NCBI GenBank assembly: GCA_027603945.1
Contig: JADIIU010000004.1
Location: 248,001-312,000, forward strand
DNA from: Terramyces sp. JEL0728
Lineage: Eukaryota > Chytridiomycota > Chytridiomycetes > Rhizophydiales > Terramycetaceae
Reading direction: 5' to 3'
DNA length: 64,000 nt
The notes under the pieces were generated by a model. It was not told the origin of the DNA, made no database searches, and worked only from the letters and a program-made list of their open reading frames with translations. Of this stretch, positions 21,157 through 30,934 are shown in pieces (position 1 is the first letter of the stretch; each line of letters begins with the position of its first letter). Both the position numbers and the translations under genes were made by a program.

Positions 21157-22177
21157 ATGAAAGGCGTGTTACTCATTCCGACGGTATTTGGATATCAGAT
21201 CCCACTTATTTTCAATCAAGGAGAAAAAATCCCTGTTCCAATTGATGATATAAACGAGTTCAAGTCGTTGATAGGATTTGGAAGAGCTTCATACTGCATA
21301 GAGGGGCTGATCGACTGGACATGTACCACTTGCCATCCAGAGCTGAATACCACGGATATTCATCCGGTGGGTAATTTTGATGATAACGCATTTGGGTAGG
21401 CTGTAACTGATCCAGGTATGTCGCGTATTCAAAACCGTTGGAGAGCATCGTTTTAGCTTTCAGAGGAAGCAGGAATTTGAAAAACTGGATTAGTGATCTT
21501 CGTTTCGCAAGACCAGATTGCCCATTTCCAGAAGCGCCAGATAATGCCAAAGTACATTTAGGTTTCTTGGAGTCTTGGCAATTTTTGAAAGCTGAGGTGC
21601 TGGAAGCACTACTTGCTCTGCACGGGAAATATCCAAATTCAAAACTATTAATTACTGGACATAGTTTAGGTGGGGCTATAGCTACTTTGGCAAGCGTGGA
21701 TATTTACTCATCATTTCCAGACCTGGTAAGTTGTTTTCATTTTAGATCTTTAAGGAGTGGAAACTAATTACAATCGGACAGCCAAGGTTGGCAATTATCT
21801 GACTTTAGAGTAGGAAATGAGGATTTCAGCTTATGGTTTGAAAGTTTCCCTTTTAGTATGCATAGAATTATGTAAGCTATATTAAAAGTAGTAACCAATT
21901 CGACTTGTGTCCCCATCTTCCGCCTAGATCTTTTGGATTCACCCACACCTTTGGGGAAGTTTATATCCAAAATGAAATCGGAGATACCTATTACTGCGAT
22001 GGGCAGGAGAATGAAGACTGTGCATTTTCAAACAAGCTATTTTCAATGTTATTGCACACTTGGGTCTGGAATATCCCAATTGGAGCACACGCCTGCAAAT
22101 TAGAAGAAATAAATAGAGTGCAGATTTATTCATCATCTAAGAGCTCGCCAAATGCCTGGTTGTACAGCCGATTATAA
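21157..22177 (+). CDS. Secreted class-3 (alpha/beta hydrolase) lipase (copy A)
   Basis: Five exons give 312 aa; introns are 21396-21415 (20 nt), 21726-21745 (20), 21787-21808 (22) and 21872-21891 (20). The start at ATG 21157 gives a hydrophobic leader (MKGVLLIPTVFGYQIPLIF), a likely signal peptide. The Lipase_3 core shows the oxyanion strand IVLAFRGSRNLKNWISDL, nucleophile S163 in ITGHSLGGAIA, the GQPRVGN strand and acid D222 in QFDLCPHLPP; H284 (GAHACK) is the likely third residue. Several cysteines fit an extracellular enzyme. The substrate is unknown: triacylglycerol is usual for the family. The last 52 bp of coding sequence overlap the coding end of the convergent RNase Z gene. Confidence 0.9.
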
Positions 22178-24326
22178 AAAGGCAGTTTCCAAAAGTTTTT
22201 GATAGTTACAAGCATCAAATCGAACGCAATCCCAAAAACTGGGCCGTCCTTTGGTATGCTTAGGGATTCAGGGAATTTGGGGTATCTTTGAGAAAAATGT
22301 GTGAGCAATACATGTTTCGCTTGCATCCTGGCATTAAAAGAAAGTACTTGATCCCAACTTGGATAGCTTCTCCAATTGTGCAATGATTCTTCAAAATGGC
22401 TTCTTCGCGAAGGTCGTCAGTCAGTGTTGCTTCGTGGACAAGTAAATCAGACGCAAACCCGATTTCCGCAAACTTGTCTGATGGCCTGCAGTCTCCTGAA
22501 AACCTAAATTTAACTGATTATTACGATAGCTTGAATCCACATGTAAACTGTAAAGCTACCGCATAAGATAGATGACAATGCTTCACCAGCGCAGTACGGA
22601 GAGTCGATATGCCACAATCTTGAAATAATGGGGTAGTAGCCCTCTGAGTGGAGAGAAATTCCTTAGAGTCGATAAAAACTACAGAATCCATCCCAATATC
22701 TTCAATTTCGGAATAATCGTTTATCCAATCAAACATTGGATACGGCCCTACAACATATAACTTGTTGGACGTAAGCGTTTTACGTTTTTGAAGTATTTCA
22801 AAAAGCCCAAGATGATGATCAGCATGCATGTGAGATATAAAAACCAGATTCAGATCTTTCAGTTCCTTTTCCAGCCTTTCAGGACCAAAATGTCTATGCA
22901 TTTGTCCCATTGTCCCCTCTCCGCAGTCTAACAATATTGTTTGATGGCCAGAGCAGCGGAATAAGGTAGAACTAACTAAATATTATATAGAAACTACCAT
23001 TTCTGTACTTTCCTGGTATTGCAGATCCTGTTCCCAATGGAATAGCATATTTATCTGTAAACTGCTGACTATCTGCTGTTTGCAATTGACCGAGCCGCTT
23101 TTTCACTTGCTGGATACTAGCCATTAACCCGCTTGAGGCATTATCTACAGCCCTTTCTTTATTTGGCTCCAAAGCCACTTTTGGTTCAATAATTAGATTC
23201 ATTTTTGGCGTTCCGATTACTGATTTTTTTAAATTTTCTAAATCTTTGGTTAGATAGGCTCACCTTTTGGGAATTTTACATCTATGCCGGTATAACATTG
23301 AGGAAACACTTCCTTGTCAATCTTGTTTAGTACATTAATAATTGCAGATGATGATGCAAAAGGGATTTCAGAGTTGTGAAGCCCGTCAGCGATGAAAATA
23401 TGCTGTATTTTTGGATTCATTGCTTTAATCCAATCAATATATCGCGCGTCATTCAATACTTCAGAGCTTGACTGGTGTATAATACACTTTGGTATGTTTT
23501 CCTTTTCCAGTAGAAATTTCTTTATAAACCCATTTGTTGTTAGAGATTCGATGAATGAATTGTCTGGGCAATCCAGAATCATAAATATAGATCCAGGTTG
23601 GGGAGGTGACACACATTGGCTTGGAGTAACAGTGGTTCCAAAAGTTGATACTACATTTTCCCCCTTCACTAATTTCCCCATATCCGGTCCGTTTTTCACT
23701 CCCAGCCCCCTTGCTTTCTTTGCATCCATCTTCCCGTCAATCATTGGCCCTCTACAGATATAGCAAACAGCACTTTCCATGTTGCTTGTTTGTGCACGCA
23801 AATTTGCCTTGCTGTCATCATAAAAGAAATCCTTCGATGACGGAAATATTTGTGCAATTAACCTACGCTTCTTCTTTGCCGCTTGCTCATAGGTCGTATT
23901 GCCCTTGAGAATTGAATTTTTGGAATTGGAATTGATAGTAGTAGAGTACACTGTAATCAGATCATCCTGATAACAGATATTATTGTTTTCAATTTCCGTT
24001 AGTTTTACATTAAAATTTGAGCGGAGCATAAACCTACGAGTAGCTGCTATGAAATGCGTCAAGAATTTTGGTCCAACAATGTCAATCTGAGGAACATTTG
24101 CATCAGCAATGGTAAATATTAATCCTGGCAATCCCCCGATATTATCCCATTTTATCTTGGACAAAAATATGGCTTTCAACTTTGACAATTTGATCTGGTG
24201 TTCGTTACAATTCCGCTGCGTTCCTTCTCCGGCATTAAATAAATATTTGGCAGAGTCAAAGCTGAGGTAGAATGATGGTCTACTACTTCCATTTCGTGTG
24301 GACACTACCTGGAGTGAATATTTCAT
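22126..24326 (-). CDS. ELAC2: Ribonuclease Z, long form (tRNase Z, ELAC2-type) (copy A)
   Basis: Removes 3' trailers from nuclear and mitochondrial pre-tRNAs. Five exons give 705 aa; introns are 23244-23263 (20 nt), 22976-22997 (22), 22504-22524 (21) and 22328-22347 (20). The N-terminal half is the degenerate beta-lactamase fold typical of the long form (KYSLQVVSTRNGSSRPSFYL, YLFNAGEGTQRNCNEHQIKL, KWDNIGGLPGLIFTI). The C-terminal half is catalytic: LGTGSAIPGKYRN, LLDCGEGTMGQ, zinc ligands H484, H486, D488 and H489 in FISHMHADHHLG, FSGDCRPSD, LLVHEATLTDDL and LLTHFSQRYPK. ATG 24326 matches the family start. The final 17 codons lie antisense to the lipase gene. Confidence 0.96.
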
Positions 24327-24493
24327 GAAAAAAAAAAGTCAAAATTGCAGCAGAGACTTGATTCAATCACGGTAGAAATTAAAAGTTGCCGATTGGAATT
24401 CATCTTGGTTGGATTCGGATTTGTGCTGTACCTATAGCTGCAACACACCAAATTAGTAGTTCATAAAAAACTGTTTTATTCACGAAAGGCAAA

Positions 24494-25408
24494 TTAAACC
24501 AAGGTAGATTTTAAAGATTTTCTGGATGCTTTTCGATTAACCTCAGTTGATAGTTTGTGGACCAATTCTTTTAAATTTTCAATGGAATCTGCTGAGGAAT
24601 TACGGCTCGGGGTATGGTCAATAATTGCGGTTTGAGCATCGTCATCAACAGCAGCAATATCTTCCTTTTTGATTGGGAAAGAGGTGCAGACAATTTCCTA
24701 GTATCAAACGCGACATACCTCCATCATAGATATACTCTTTTTCAATACTGCCCATTTTGATCCAATTGCGTTTTCCAATCTTGGATCTTCAACGGCGTAA
24801 TGCATCTTCATCATACTAACCACTCCTTCCAGATCAGAAACTATTTGAGACTCAATTTCCAATACCCTTGAGATATTCAGTTTTTGGGCTATGTTAGATA
24901 GGTATTACAAGTAGATGGCGGCGCACTTGGCATTTCTCTAGGACCGGTTGGCCGTCTAGTGTGTCTGTTTCTTGGTGCAGACGGAATGGTCGGAAGGGGT
25001 CTCAACTGTACAGATTCAACTCTGCGGTGGTTGTCTCTATTATTTCCGGAATATAAATCCGGCAGTGAAGCGATTGATGTTCTTCCGATGGTAAGCTTGG
25101 AAGTGTCTTTTCTAAATGTCTTGTTAAAGTTTTGCTTTGCTTTGTTTGTCAACTTTTTCCACAAGTCATTGAAATTTCTCATACTAGGAGTTGGTCTATG
25201 TTAACCCTCTTTACTTGGTATTGAATTGTCCTGATGTTTGATATGCGAGCCCCCTTGATAATGTGATTGGCCTCGGTGAGTTGAGCGGAGATTTCTGTGA
25301 ATTCAAGTCAATGTCACTGTAAAAGTTTTGGTACGATGCAATGAAATCGTCGTTGTATTGAACATCCAGCATCTTTCTGTTGAATTCGTTGGCGTCTCTT
25401 CTTGTCAT
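24494..25408 (-). CDS. Uncharacterised basic, proline-containing protein, 284 aa (copy A)
   Basis: Four exons; introns 25196-25214 (19 nt), 24889-24908 (20) and 24698-24718 (21) restore one frame of 284 aa. I do not recognise the protein. It opens MTRRDANEFNRKMLDVQYND, has a lysine-rich helical part (LWKKLTNKAKQNFNKTFRK), a proline/arginine linker (PLPTIPSAPRNRHTRRPTG, MPSAPPST) and then helices (VLEIESQIVSDLEGVVSMMK, DPRLENAIGSKWAVLKKS). The C-terminus is Ser-rich (TPSRNSSADS). A cytoskeletal or membrane-trafficking adaptor would fit such a layout, but nothing proves it. It is divergent across 222 bp from the RAEK-repeat gene. The product appears identical in copy B. Confidence 0.7.
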
Positions 25409-25630
25409 TTTAAAGATAAAGAGTTTGAAGCGCGACTGGGCAATTGTTTGTTTACGAGCGCTCCTGTCAACACCACATGCAAGAATTAAATTCCACAGTC
25501 GTAGCGTTAGATTATTATTAAAAATGATAAAGTTTTGTCTCTATCAACCAAGTGACTTGTTTTTCGTTTTGATTGTTATTAACAAGGATCTTGACAACTA
25601 TTGTTTGTCCAAAAAATCGCGTTTTTATAA

Positions 25631-26346
25631 ATGACTACCGTCTCATCCAACGAAAAGTTCAAAATAATCACCGCAAACGAACTATCAGATAGCAAAGGCA
25701 ATCTTGCTGAAGGTAATCTACTTTTTAAGCAGATGACAAAGAAATAAACGCAATAATCGATCAAAGCAGAAGATTGAGCGACGCTAATGCCACCAAAATG
25801 CAAGAAAAGCTTCAAAGAGCCGAGAAAACATTAGAAGGAAGCAAAAAGTCCAGCTTGAGCAGTGGTAATCTAAACTCAGCATCAGCACGAGCAAATATAT
25901 TGTCTGGGATGCTAGGAAAGAGAAACTCGGGATCTTTAACAGAACTGGATGAAAAAATGGATAGAGCAGAAAAATATCTCTCATCGGGAAAGAGAAGTGA
26001 TGGAGGGAAAGTTGCCAGTCATCAGAGATTGAATGTAATCAACACTGTTTTGGGGATTCCAGACAACAGCCCTGAATCGGCACCGCTAATGAGTCCTGAT
26101 ATAGAAAACAAACTCAGCAGGGCTGAAAAGATCTGCAATGCGTCTCAAGCACCTCCTGTAATCGAAAGAAGGAACTCAAAGCACAGTGTTTTGCACTCTG
26201 TCTTTAGTGGTGACAAGGATCCTGAAGTACAGTCCGTAGATAGCCATTATGAAAGAGCAAGCAAAATCAAGCCAAAGAAAGAAACAAAAGAAGATTCTCA
26301 CAAATCTCAAAATAGGGTTGTAATGAAAAATATTATTGGGAAATGA
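25631..26346 (+). CDS. Uncharacterised protein with RAEK repeats, 231 aa (copy A)
   Basis: Two exons (25631-25712, 25733-26346) around a 20-nt intron give 231 aa. The protein has a repeating unit of about 50 residues ending in a short helix with KLxRAEKxx: EKLQRAEKTL, EKMDRAEKYL, NKLSRAEKIC and a degenerate SHYERASKIK. Each unit is preceded by a hydrophobic segment such as ANILSGMLGKR, NVINTVLGIPD or SVLHSVFSGDK, and an unpaired VVMKNIIGK ends the protein. Linkers are Ser-rich and probably phosphorylated. I know no family with this pattern. The 5' end (MTTVSSNEKFKIITANELSD) is not repetitive. Copy B differs conservatively, for example MERAEK for MDRAEK. Convergent with NDUFAF7, 38 bp away. 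Confidence 0.7.
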
Positions 26347-26384
26347 CCAACAATAAAAATACACAGTTATCCTTTATGATTAAA

Positions 26385-27703
26385 TTACGACAAGAAAAAA
26401 GAAACATTTTCGTAGTATTGCAGCATTGGGTTATCGCCTGAGCGCGTCGTTGTGGATGGTAAATCTCCATATCTGCGAAGGAACTCTGCGTGCTTCAAAA
26501 TGGTGCCATCCTTCTTGTTTACTTGCTTGTACACACTCTTGATTAAATTAAAGTCAGTGGGGAAAAAGATATCAAAATATCCAGGCTGGACAAGATAGTC
26601 GCTGCAAGCAACCATTTCGTCTTTATGTCTGATTTGCACGACTGGTGCATTTACTCCTTCTATTGTGTCAGGAAGAGAGTCAAAATCAGAAATAATCAGT
26701 TTGTGCTTTGGAAAGTAGTCTCTGAGATTTTTCATGAGCTGGAAAGCATTTGTTGGGACAAACTCTCTTCTTGATAAATTTGCTTTGTATGGATTCATAT
26801 AATCGACTGCTCTACTCTTCCAATTTAAAACTGGCGTTTGATATCCAGTCGTGTTCCTAACCTCCAAATACTCCTTCAGCAATGGATCAGATAGAGGAAT
26901 ATATCCCTCCTTGTAGTCTCCAGTTTCATCAATTTCCACGATACCCTGCAGCGGATCTTCTCTATCATACCTAATGACGTCGTGGGACAGATTATCCTAT
27001 TCTTAGGGAAAATTACCAGTACTTCCATAGCGATAAAGAAGCAAGCCTTTGGCTGTAAATCATTGAATTCCAAGAAGGATTTGTTTAATACGTTAACAGA
27101 ATGCGGCGATTGCTGTTGAATCTGAGCCAATTTGCCAGATATTTCTATGATAGTGTATTTGGTCGACTGGTATATATCTGGATGATTATTTTCGATAAAA
27201 GTCATAATGTCATTCATCAGCGTTCCGTTTCCTGCTCCAGCTTCGTATATCAACAGTTCTGATTCTTTGCTTTGTACAAATTCCTGGATGATGTACTTGG
27301 CGAGCGCATATCCGTACCAAGGCTAATATTAATCCAAACCCACCTTGAATATTTCGGATGGAGTGTGCCAAATTTGATCATTTCCGTATTCTGCATATAG
27401 TTTCCCCAAATGTAAAAAGAAATCATTATTGTCTCTGACTTTCTTGAAGTCTATTGGGGAATCCGAAAATACTTTTGCTTCCTTTGAAAAATATCCATAC
27501 TTTGGATGATACAGAGAGTTATGAATGAACTCTCTGGCACTCATCCTGACTTGGGTGGGCATTTCGGATAACTGGGCTGCTTGTTTTCCAGTAATAAAAT
27601 TGAAGCTATTGACTGCATCCGGCATCCCCTCTTTTTTCCTTTCCTGCCTTGCCAGTACATCCCAATATGAAATCCGGCGAAGATGCACTTTTATTTTGTT
27701 CAT
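26385..27703 (-). CDS. NDUFAF7: NDUFAF7/MidA, complex I assembly arginine methyltransferase (copy A)
   Basis: Mitochondrial enzyme that dimethylates an arginine of NDUFS2 during complex I assembly. Three exons give 425 aa (human about 441); introns are 27322-27342 (21 nt) and 26997-27016 (20 nt; 21 in copy B). The N-terminus MNKIKVHLRRISYWDVLARQ is basic and amphipathic, as for a matrix presequence, and it excludes the in-frame start at 27733. Family motifs: SAREFIHNSLYHPKYGYFSK, SEIFKPWYGYALAKYIIQEF, SAM-binding IYEAGAGNGTLMNDI and EVLDNLSHDVIRYDRED. It is divergent from POLE2; the two ATGs are 59 bp apart. Confidence 0.95.
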
Positions 27704-27762
27704 TTGAGAAATTTTCACCAAAAAAACTTGCAAAAACTTTATTGAATTCGGACATCCAGATT

Positions 27763-29377
27763 ATGACACAGTTGGCACCTCTGATTTACAAAGTACTTAC
27801 CAGAAAGTATGGGTACAAAGTTACGATGCCTGCTATCCAGTTTCTCCAGAGCTTTGTGGAAGACCAACAAGTAGATCAGGAAAACTTTTTATATTTACTG
27901 GATGAAATTTCCAAAGAGTACCAGGGCAATATCATAGAAAAAGCACAATTGGAATTGGTTGTTGCAGATATATTAAAAAAGAATTCAGAGTCTTCAGGTG
28001 ATGAGCAATTTCAGCAATTGCAAAAATATCTCTCAATTGTGGATTTGTTTGCCCTGCCAAAGTATGTTTATTATCCTCAAAAGGATCAATTTGCCTTGGA
28101 AAATTCTGATAAACAATTCCTCAGTAAAGTGCAAGACAAGTCTCTAGAATATAGAAATCGATATGAGGTGATCAAACAAAGAATTCTACGGAACGAAGCT
28201 TTTTTGAAACCAACATTTTCTGCAGACTTGAATTCGTACTACAAGATCACGCCAATTATTCATTTGAAGGGAAAGCCGCCAGGTAAATATCTGTTATTTG
28301 GATTGTTATGTGAAATTCAAGAAGGGAAATTGTTTATAGAAGATTCAGATTGCTATATAGAAATTACACTTGGTGCAAATCTACAATTGGGCAATGGTAT
28401 ATTCACCAGAGGCTGTTTTGTATTGGCTGAGGGCGACTACACTGTAAACGGAGTATTTATTGTGGAGACTTTGGCGATGCCTCAGCCAGAAACAAGAAGG
28501 AAAACTCTGACAAATATCCCCCTCAGTAAAGACTTTTTTGGCGGTCATCATGTTGACCCTAATGACCATTTGCTGTCAGAAGTTGAAAAAGCAGAAGTAT
28601 CGTTTGTGATCTTATCAGATGTCTGGCTTGATAACCATCTTGTAAATAATTCTAATAGTAGACTTTGGAGAAACTAGATGTGTTGTTCAGAGGCTATTCC
28701 GAAGCGGTTATACCTTTCATGTTTATATTTATTGGTAATTTCCAATCTACCAGCTATGTTCATAGTGCTTCTGCGGCTGCTAGTTATCGAGAAAACTTTG
28801 ATCAATTAGCGAATATTATTTCCAAATACCCGCAGATATCTCAGCAGTCTCGTTTCATTTTCATTCCCGGACCAAATGATCCATATTGTAACGTTTATCC
28901 AAAGCCACCAATTCCAGGCCAATTTTGCAAGAAATTGTTGTCCAAGGTAAAGAACGTCACTTTGGCGAGCAATCCATGCAGAATCAAGTATGCCAAACAG
29001 GATATTGTAATTTTCCGCGAAGATATAATGAACCTCATGTTAAGAAACTCTGTAATACCAGTAGAAGGAGACAACATTGACAAATATGTAGACAAAGATT
29101 AATACGTAGTTAATTTCGACTGTTCTTGACCAAGGTTTTTTGCTACCACTTCCGATGGATGTCAAACCAGTAATACTTTCGCACTATCAATCACTAATGC
29201 TGTATCCTATGCCAGATTTGGTAACTGCCGTTAACTTAGTTGATATTGGCTGACAAATTTGAGAGTTATCAACATGAATATGAAGAATGCAAAGTTGTGA
29301 ATCCAGGCTCGTTCCCAAATAGCCAGTTCCAATTCACTGTGTATCAGCCGGCACTAGGGTTAATTGAACCAAGGTAG
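27763..29377 (+). CDS. POLE2: DNA polymerase epsilon subunit B (Dpb2) (copy A)
   Basis: Non-catalytic second subunit of the leading-strand replicase; it links Pol epsilon to the CMG helicase through GINS. Four exons give 517 aa (human 527); introns are 28642-28661 (20 nt), 29088-29109 (22) and 29221-29239 (19). ATG 27763 (MTQLAPLIYKVLTRKYGYKV) matches the yeast Dpb2 start (LRPLAYRVLSRKYG); in-frame ATG 27667 would run into the divergent NDUFAF7 start. The OB fold (LLFGLLCEIQEGKLFIEDSD, FVLAEGDYTVNGVFIVETL) is followed by the inactive calcineurin-like domain (FVILSDVWLDNHL, FIFIGNFQS, FIFIPGPNDPYCN, NPCRIKYAKQDIVIFRED, YPMPDLLILADKFE). Confidence 0.96.
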
Positions 29378-29468
29378 CAAAGATCTAACGCTAGTATTCT
29401 ATACTGAAAAACATTTTTTGATCGAATCTGATTATACTGTTATCATTAGTTTATTATCTTTAAATACA

Positions 29469-29655
29469 TTAACTCCTCAGTGATTTAGTAACACATTTCT
29501 TGAAGGCTTCAAATTCGGATTTGCAAGAATCTCTTTGTACTTCACTGAAATACTTGTTTACGCAAGCCCCGTAAGCAATGGCCTTTGTTAATAATCATTA
29601 CCGTATGGCTGCAAGAGGCGACTGACTTTGATAATTTTTGTATTCCTTTTCCCAT
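29469..29655 (-). CDS. NDUFAF8: NDUFAF8-like twin CX9C complex I assembly factor (copy A)
   Basis: A 55-aa protein in two exons around a 19-nt intron (29583-29601). The cysteines form a perfect twin CX9C motif, C15-x9-C25 and C38-x9-C48, but only after splicing, because the intron lies inside the first pair. YGACVNKYF and SCKSEFEAFKKCV match NDUFAF8 (AYGRCVQ..., FCAREFEALRSCF), which stabilises NDUFAF5 in the mitochondrial matrix/intermembrane-space pathway for complex I. Another small CHCH protein cannot be excluded at this length. The ATG is 11 bp from the divergent ATG10-like gene. NDUFAF7 lies 2 kb away. Confidence 0.82.
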
Positions 29656-29666
29656 CCTAAATTCAA

Positions 29667-30014
29667 ATGCAAAATTGGGAAAAGAAAAGAGGATTTCTAG
29701 AAAAAAGAGTAGAAACATTTGATACTCATATTCTGGTTTGGGACGTTCATATCGTAGAGTCTGATATATGGAAATGTCCAGTTTTGTTCTTCAGGATTCA
29801 AGATCAGTCTGGATCACCAGTAAATCCATATACTATTAGAGATATTGAATTCATTTCCCAATCGGAGCACCCGATACTAGGCACGCCGTTCTACTTCATC
29901 CATCCTTGCCAGAGTAATACACTGATGAATGAATTAAAAGTCGATCCTGCTGATAGCCTAATGTTTCTGGGAAGCTTATGGCAGAACATTCTGGGATTAA
30001 AGTTGCTTGACTGA
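29667..30014 (+). CDS. ATG10: ATG10-like E2 enzyme for ATG12 conjugation (copy A)
   Basis: Single exon, 115 aa. Residues 20-85 fit the core of the autophagy E2 ATG10, which transfers ATG12 to ATG5: HILVWDVHIVESDIWKCPVLFFRIQD, then HPILGTPFYFIHPCQSNTLM, where C81 in the HPC motif is the thioester cysteine. SLMFLGSLWQNILG resembles the conserved helix after it. It is shorter than yeast (167 aa) and human (220 aa) proteins because the N-terminal helix is minimal. There is no room for an upstream exon: the divergent NDUFAF8 ATG is 11 bp away. Copy B changes DIWKCP to DIWECP. Confidence 0.85.
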   Translation: MQNWEKKRGFLEKRVETFDTHILVWDVHIVESDIWKCPVLFFRIQDQSGSPVNPYTIRDIEFISQSEHPILGTPFYFIHPCQSNTLMNELKVDPADSLMFLGSLWQNILGLKLLD

Positions 30015-30081
30015 CCCAAGCGTGGTAGAATCGGCAGTATTGGCTGGTGCTCAAAAGTCTCCTTTTTTTGGAACTTGCAAA

Positions 30082-30259
30082 ATGTCCAACCTGATGAAAT
30101 TCTTTGCAAAGGTATTTCAATAGTAACCAGATATCAATCGGAAGCATACTGGGATTGGGAATAGGAGTAGGGATACATGAATTTACCTCAAAGCAGCCAG
30201 TAGCCAAGCAGGACCAAATATCCAAAGAAGAAATACTACAGAGCATGGCAAATAAATAA
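30082..30259 (+). CDS. Small single-span membrane protein, 52 aa (copy A)
   Basis: Two exons around a 19-nt intron (30112-30130) give 52 aa. MSNLMKFFAK is followed by a glycine-zipper-like transmembrane stretch (ISIGSILGLGIGVGIHEF, residues 11-28) and a polar, charged tail. The short basic N-terminus, single helix and tail resemble small inner-mitochondrial-membrane proteins such as STMP1, but similarity is too low to name it. It is conserved in copy B although the flanking 67 bp carry indels, which supports it as a gene. It ends AATAAATAA, so the stop overlaps a poly(A) signal. Too short for ordinary gene callers. Confidence 0.6.
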
Positions 30260-30315
30260 TTTTATTATTATATACTAATTTCTGGGCAATGTGTTGATGG
30301 AATGATGGCTACTAT

Positions 30316-30923
30316 TCAGAACCATCGCAGAACACCAAAGAATACATTGATAACGATTCCCGATATAATGCCCTGCTGCTGCCGTCTTGAAAATATATTT
30401 CCTTCCTTTAACCAGAAAATAATGATAATTCCTGCAAAGTATCCAAGGACTAAACCCAATAATAAATCCACCTGAGATCCGGTAATTTCTGTTGTATCAT
30501 TGCCAGCGTTTTCTATCCACTGCTCCTCCGCCTGTGCTGCCAAGTTTGGCGATTCTAGTATGTTTACTCCTCTCAAAGTATGAAATTGATTTCGTAATTC
30601 AAGGACCTCATTTTCTTCCAAACCTAAATAAATGATTACTAACCCATTTCAAGCAATCTATCAAATCCTACCCTCCTTACATCCTGTTCGTCTCCAGAAA
30701 GATTGCCCTCCTCTTCAGATACACTACAGTGTAACACGGTATCCTGAGAAAGTATCGTTGAATTATCAAGAATCTTTCCCCTCTGTATAATTCGTAAAAA
30801 CTTGTTCTGCATTTCCGGATACTGATTTATAATGATATCTTTGAGGTTTTTAATTGATATTTCCTTTGTTTCAATCAAAAAATCCTCTCTCGCATCGACA
30901 AATCGCACTGTGATTTTTTGCAT
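30316..30923 (-). CDS. DSC3: DSC3-like ubiquitin-domain membrane protein (copy A)
   Basis: Two exons around a 20-nt intron (30624-30643) give 195 aa. Residues 1-70 form a ubiquitin-like fold (ITVRFVDAREDFLIETKEIS, LKDIIINQYPEMQNKFLRII, QRGKILDNSTIL). The linker carries the fungal Dsc3 signature GFDRLLEMGLEENEVLELRNQF. Two membrane spans follow at about 145-165 (VDLLLGLVLGYFAGIIIIFWL) and 178-194. Dsc3 is a subunit of the Golgi/ER Dsc E3 ligase that activates SREBP and disposes of membrane proteins; animal TMUB proteins are relatives. The start is 11 bp from the divergent CCDC77 ATG. Confidence 0.85.
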
Positions 30924-30934
30924 TTCAAACTTTT

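Noticed and set aside
27704..27762. MluI or E2F-type box in the POLE2 promoter, expected for a replication gene
   Set aside because: The 59-bp NDUFAF7/POLE2 spacer has no ACGCGT or TTTSGCGC; it is plain A/T-rich sequence.
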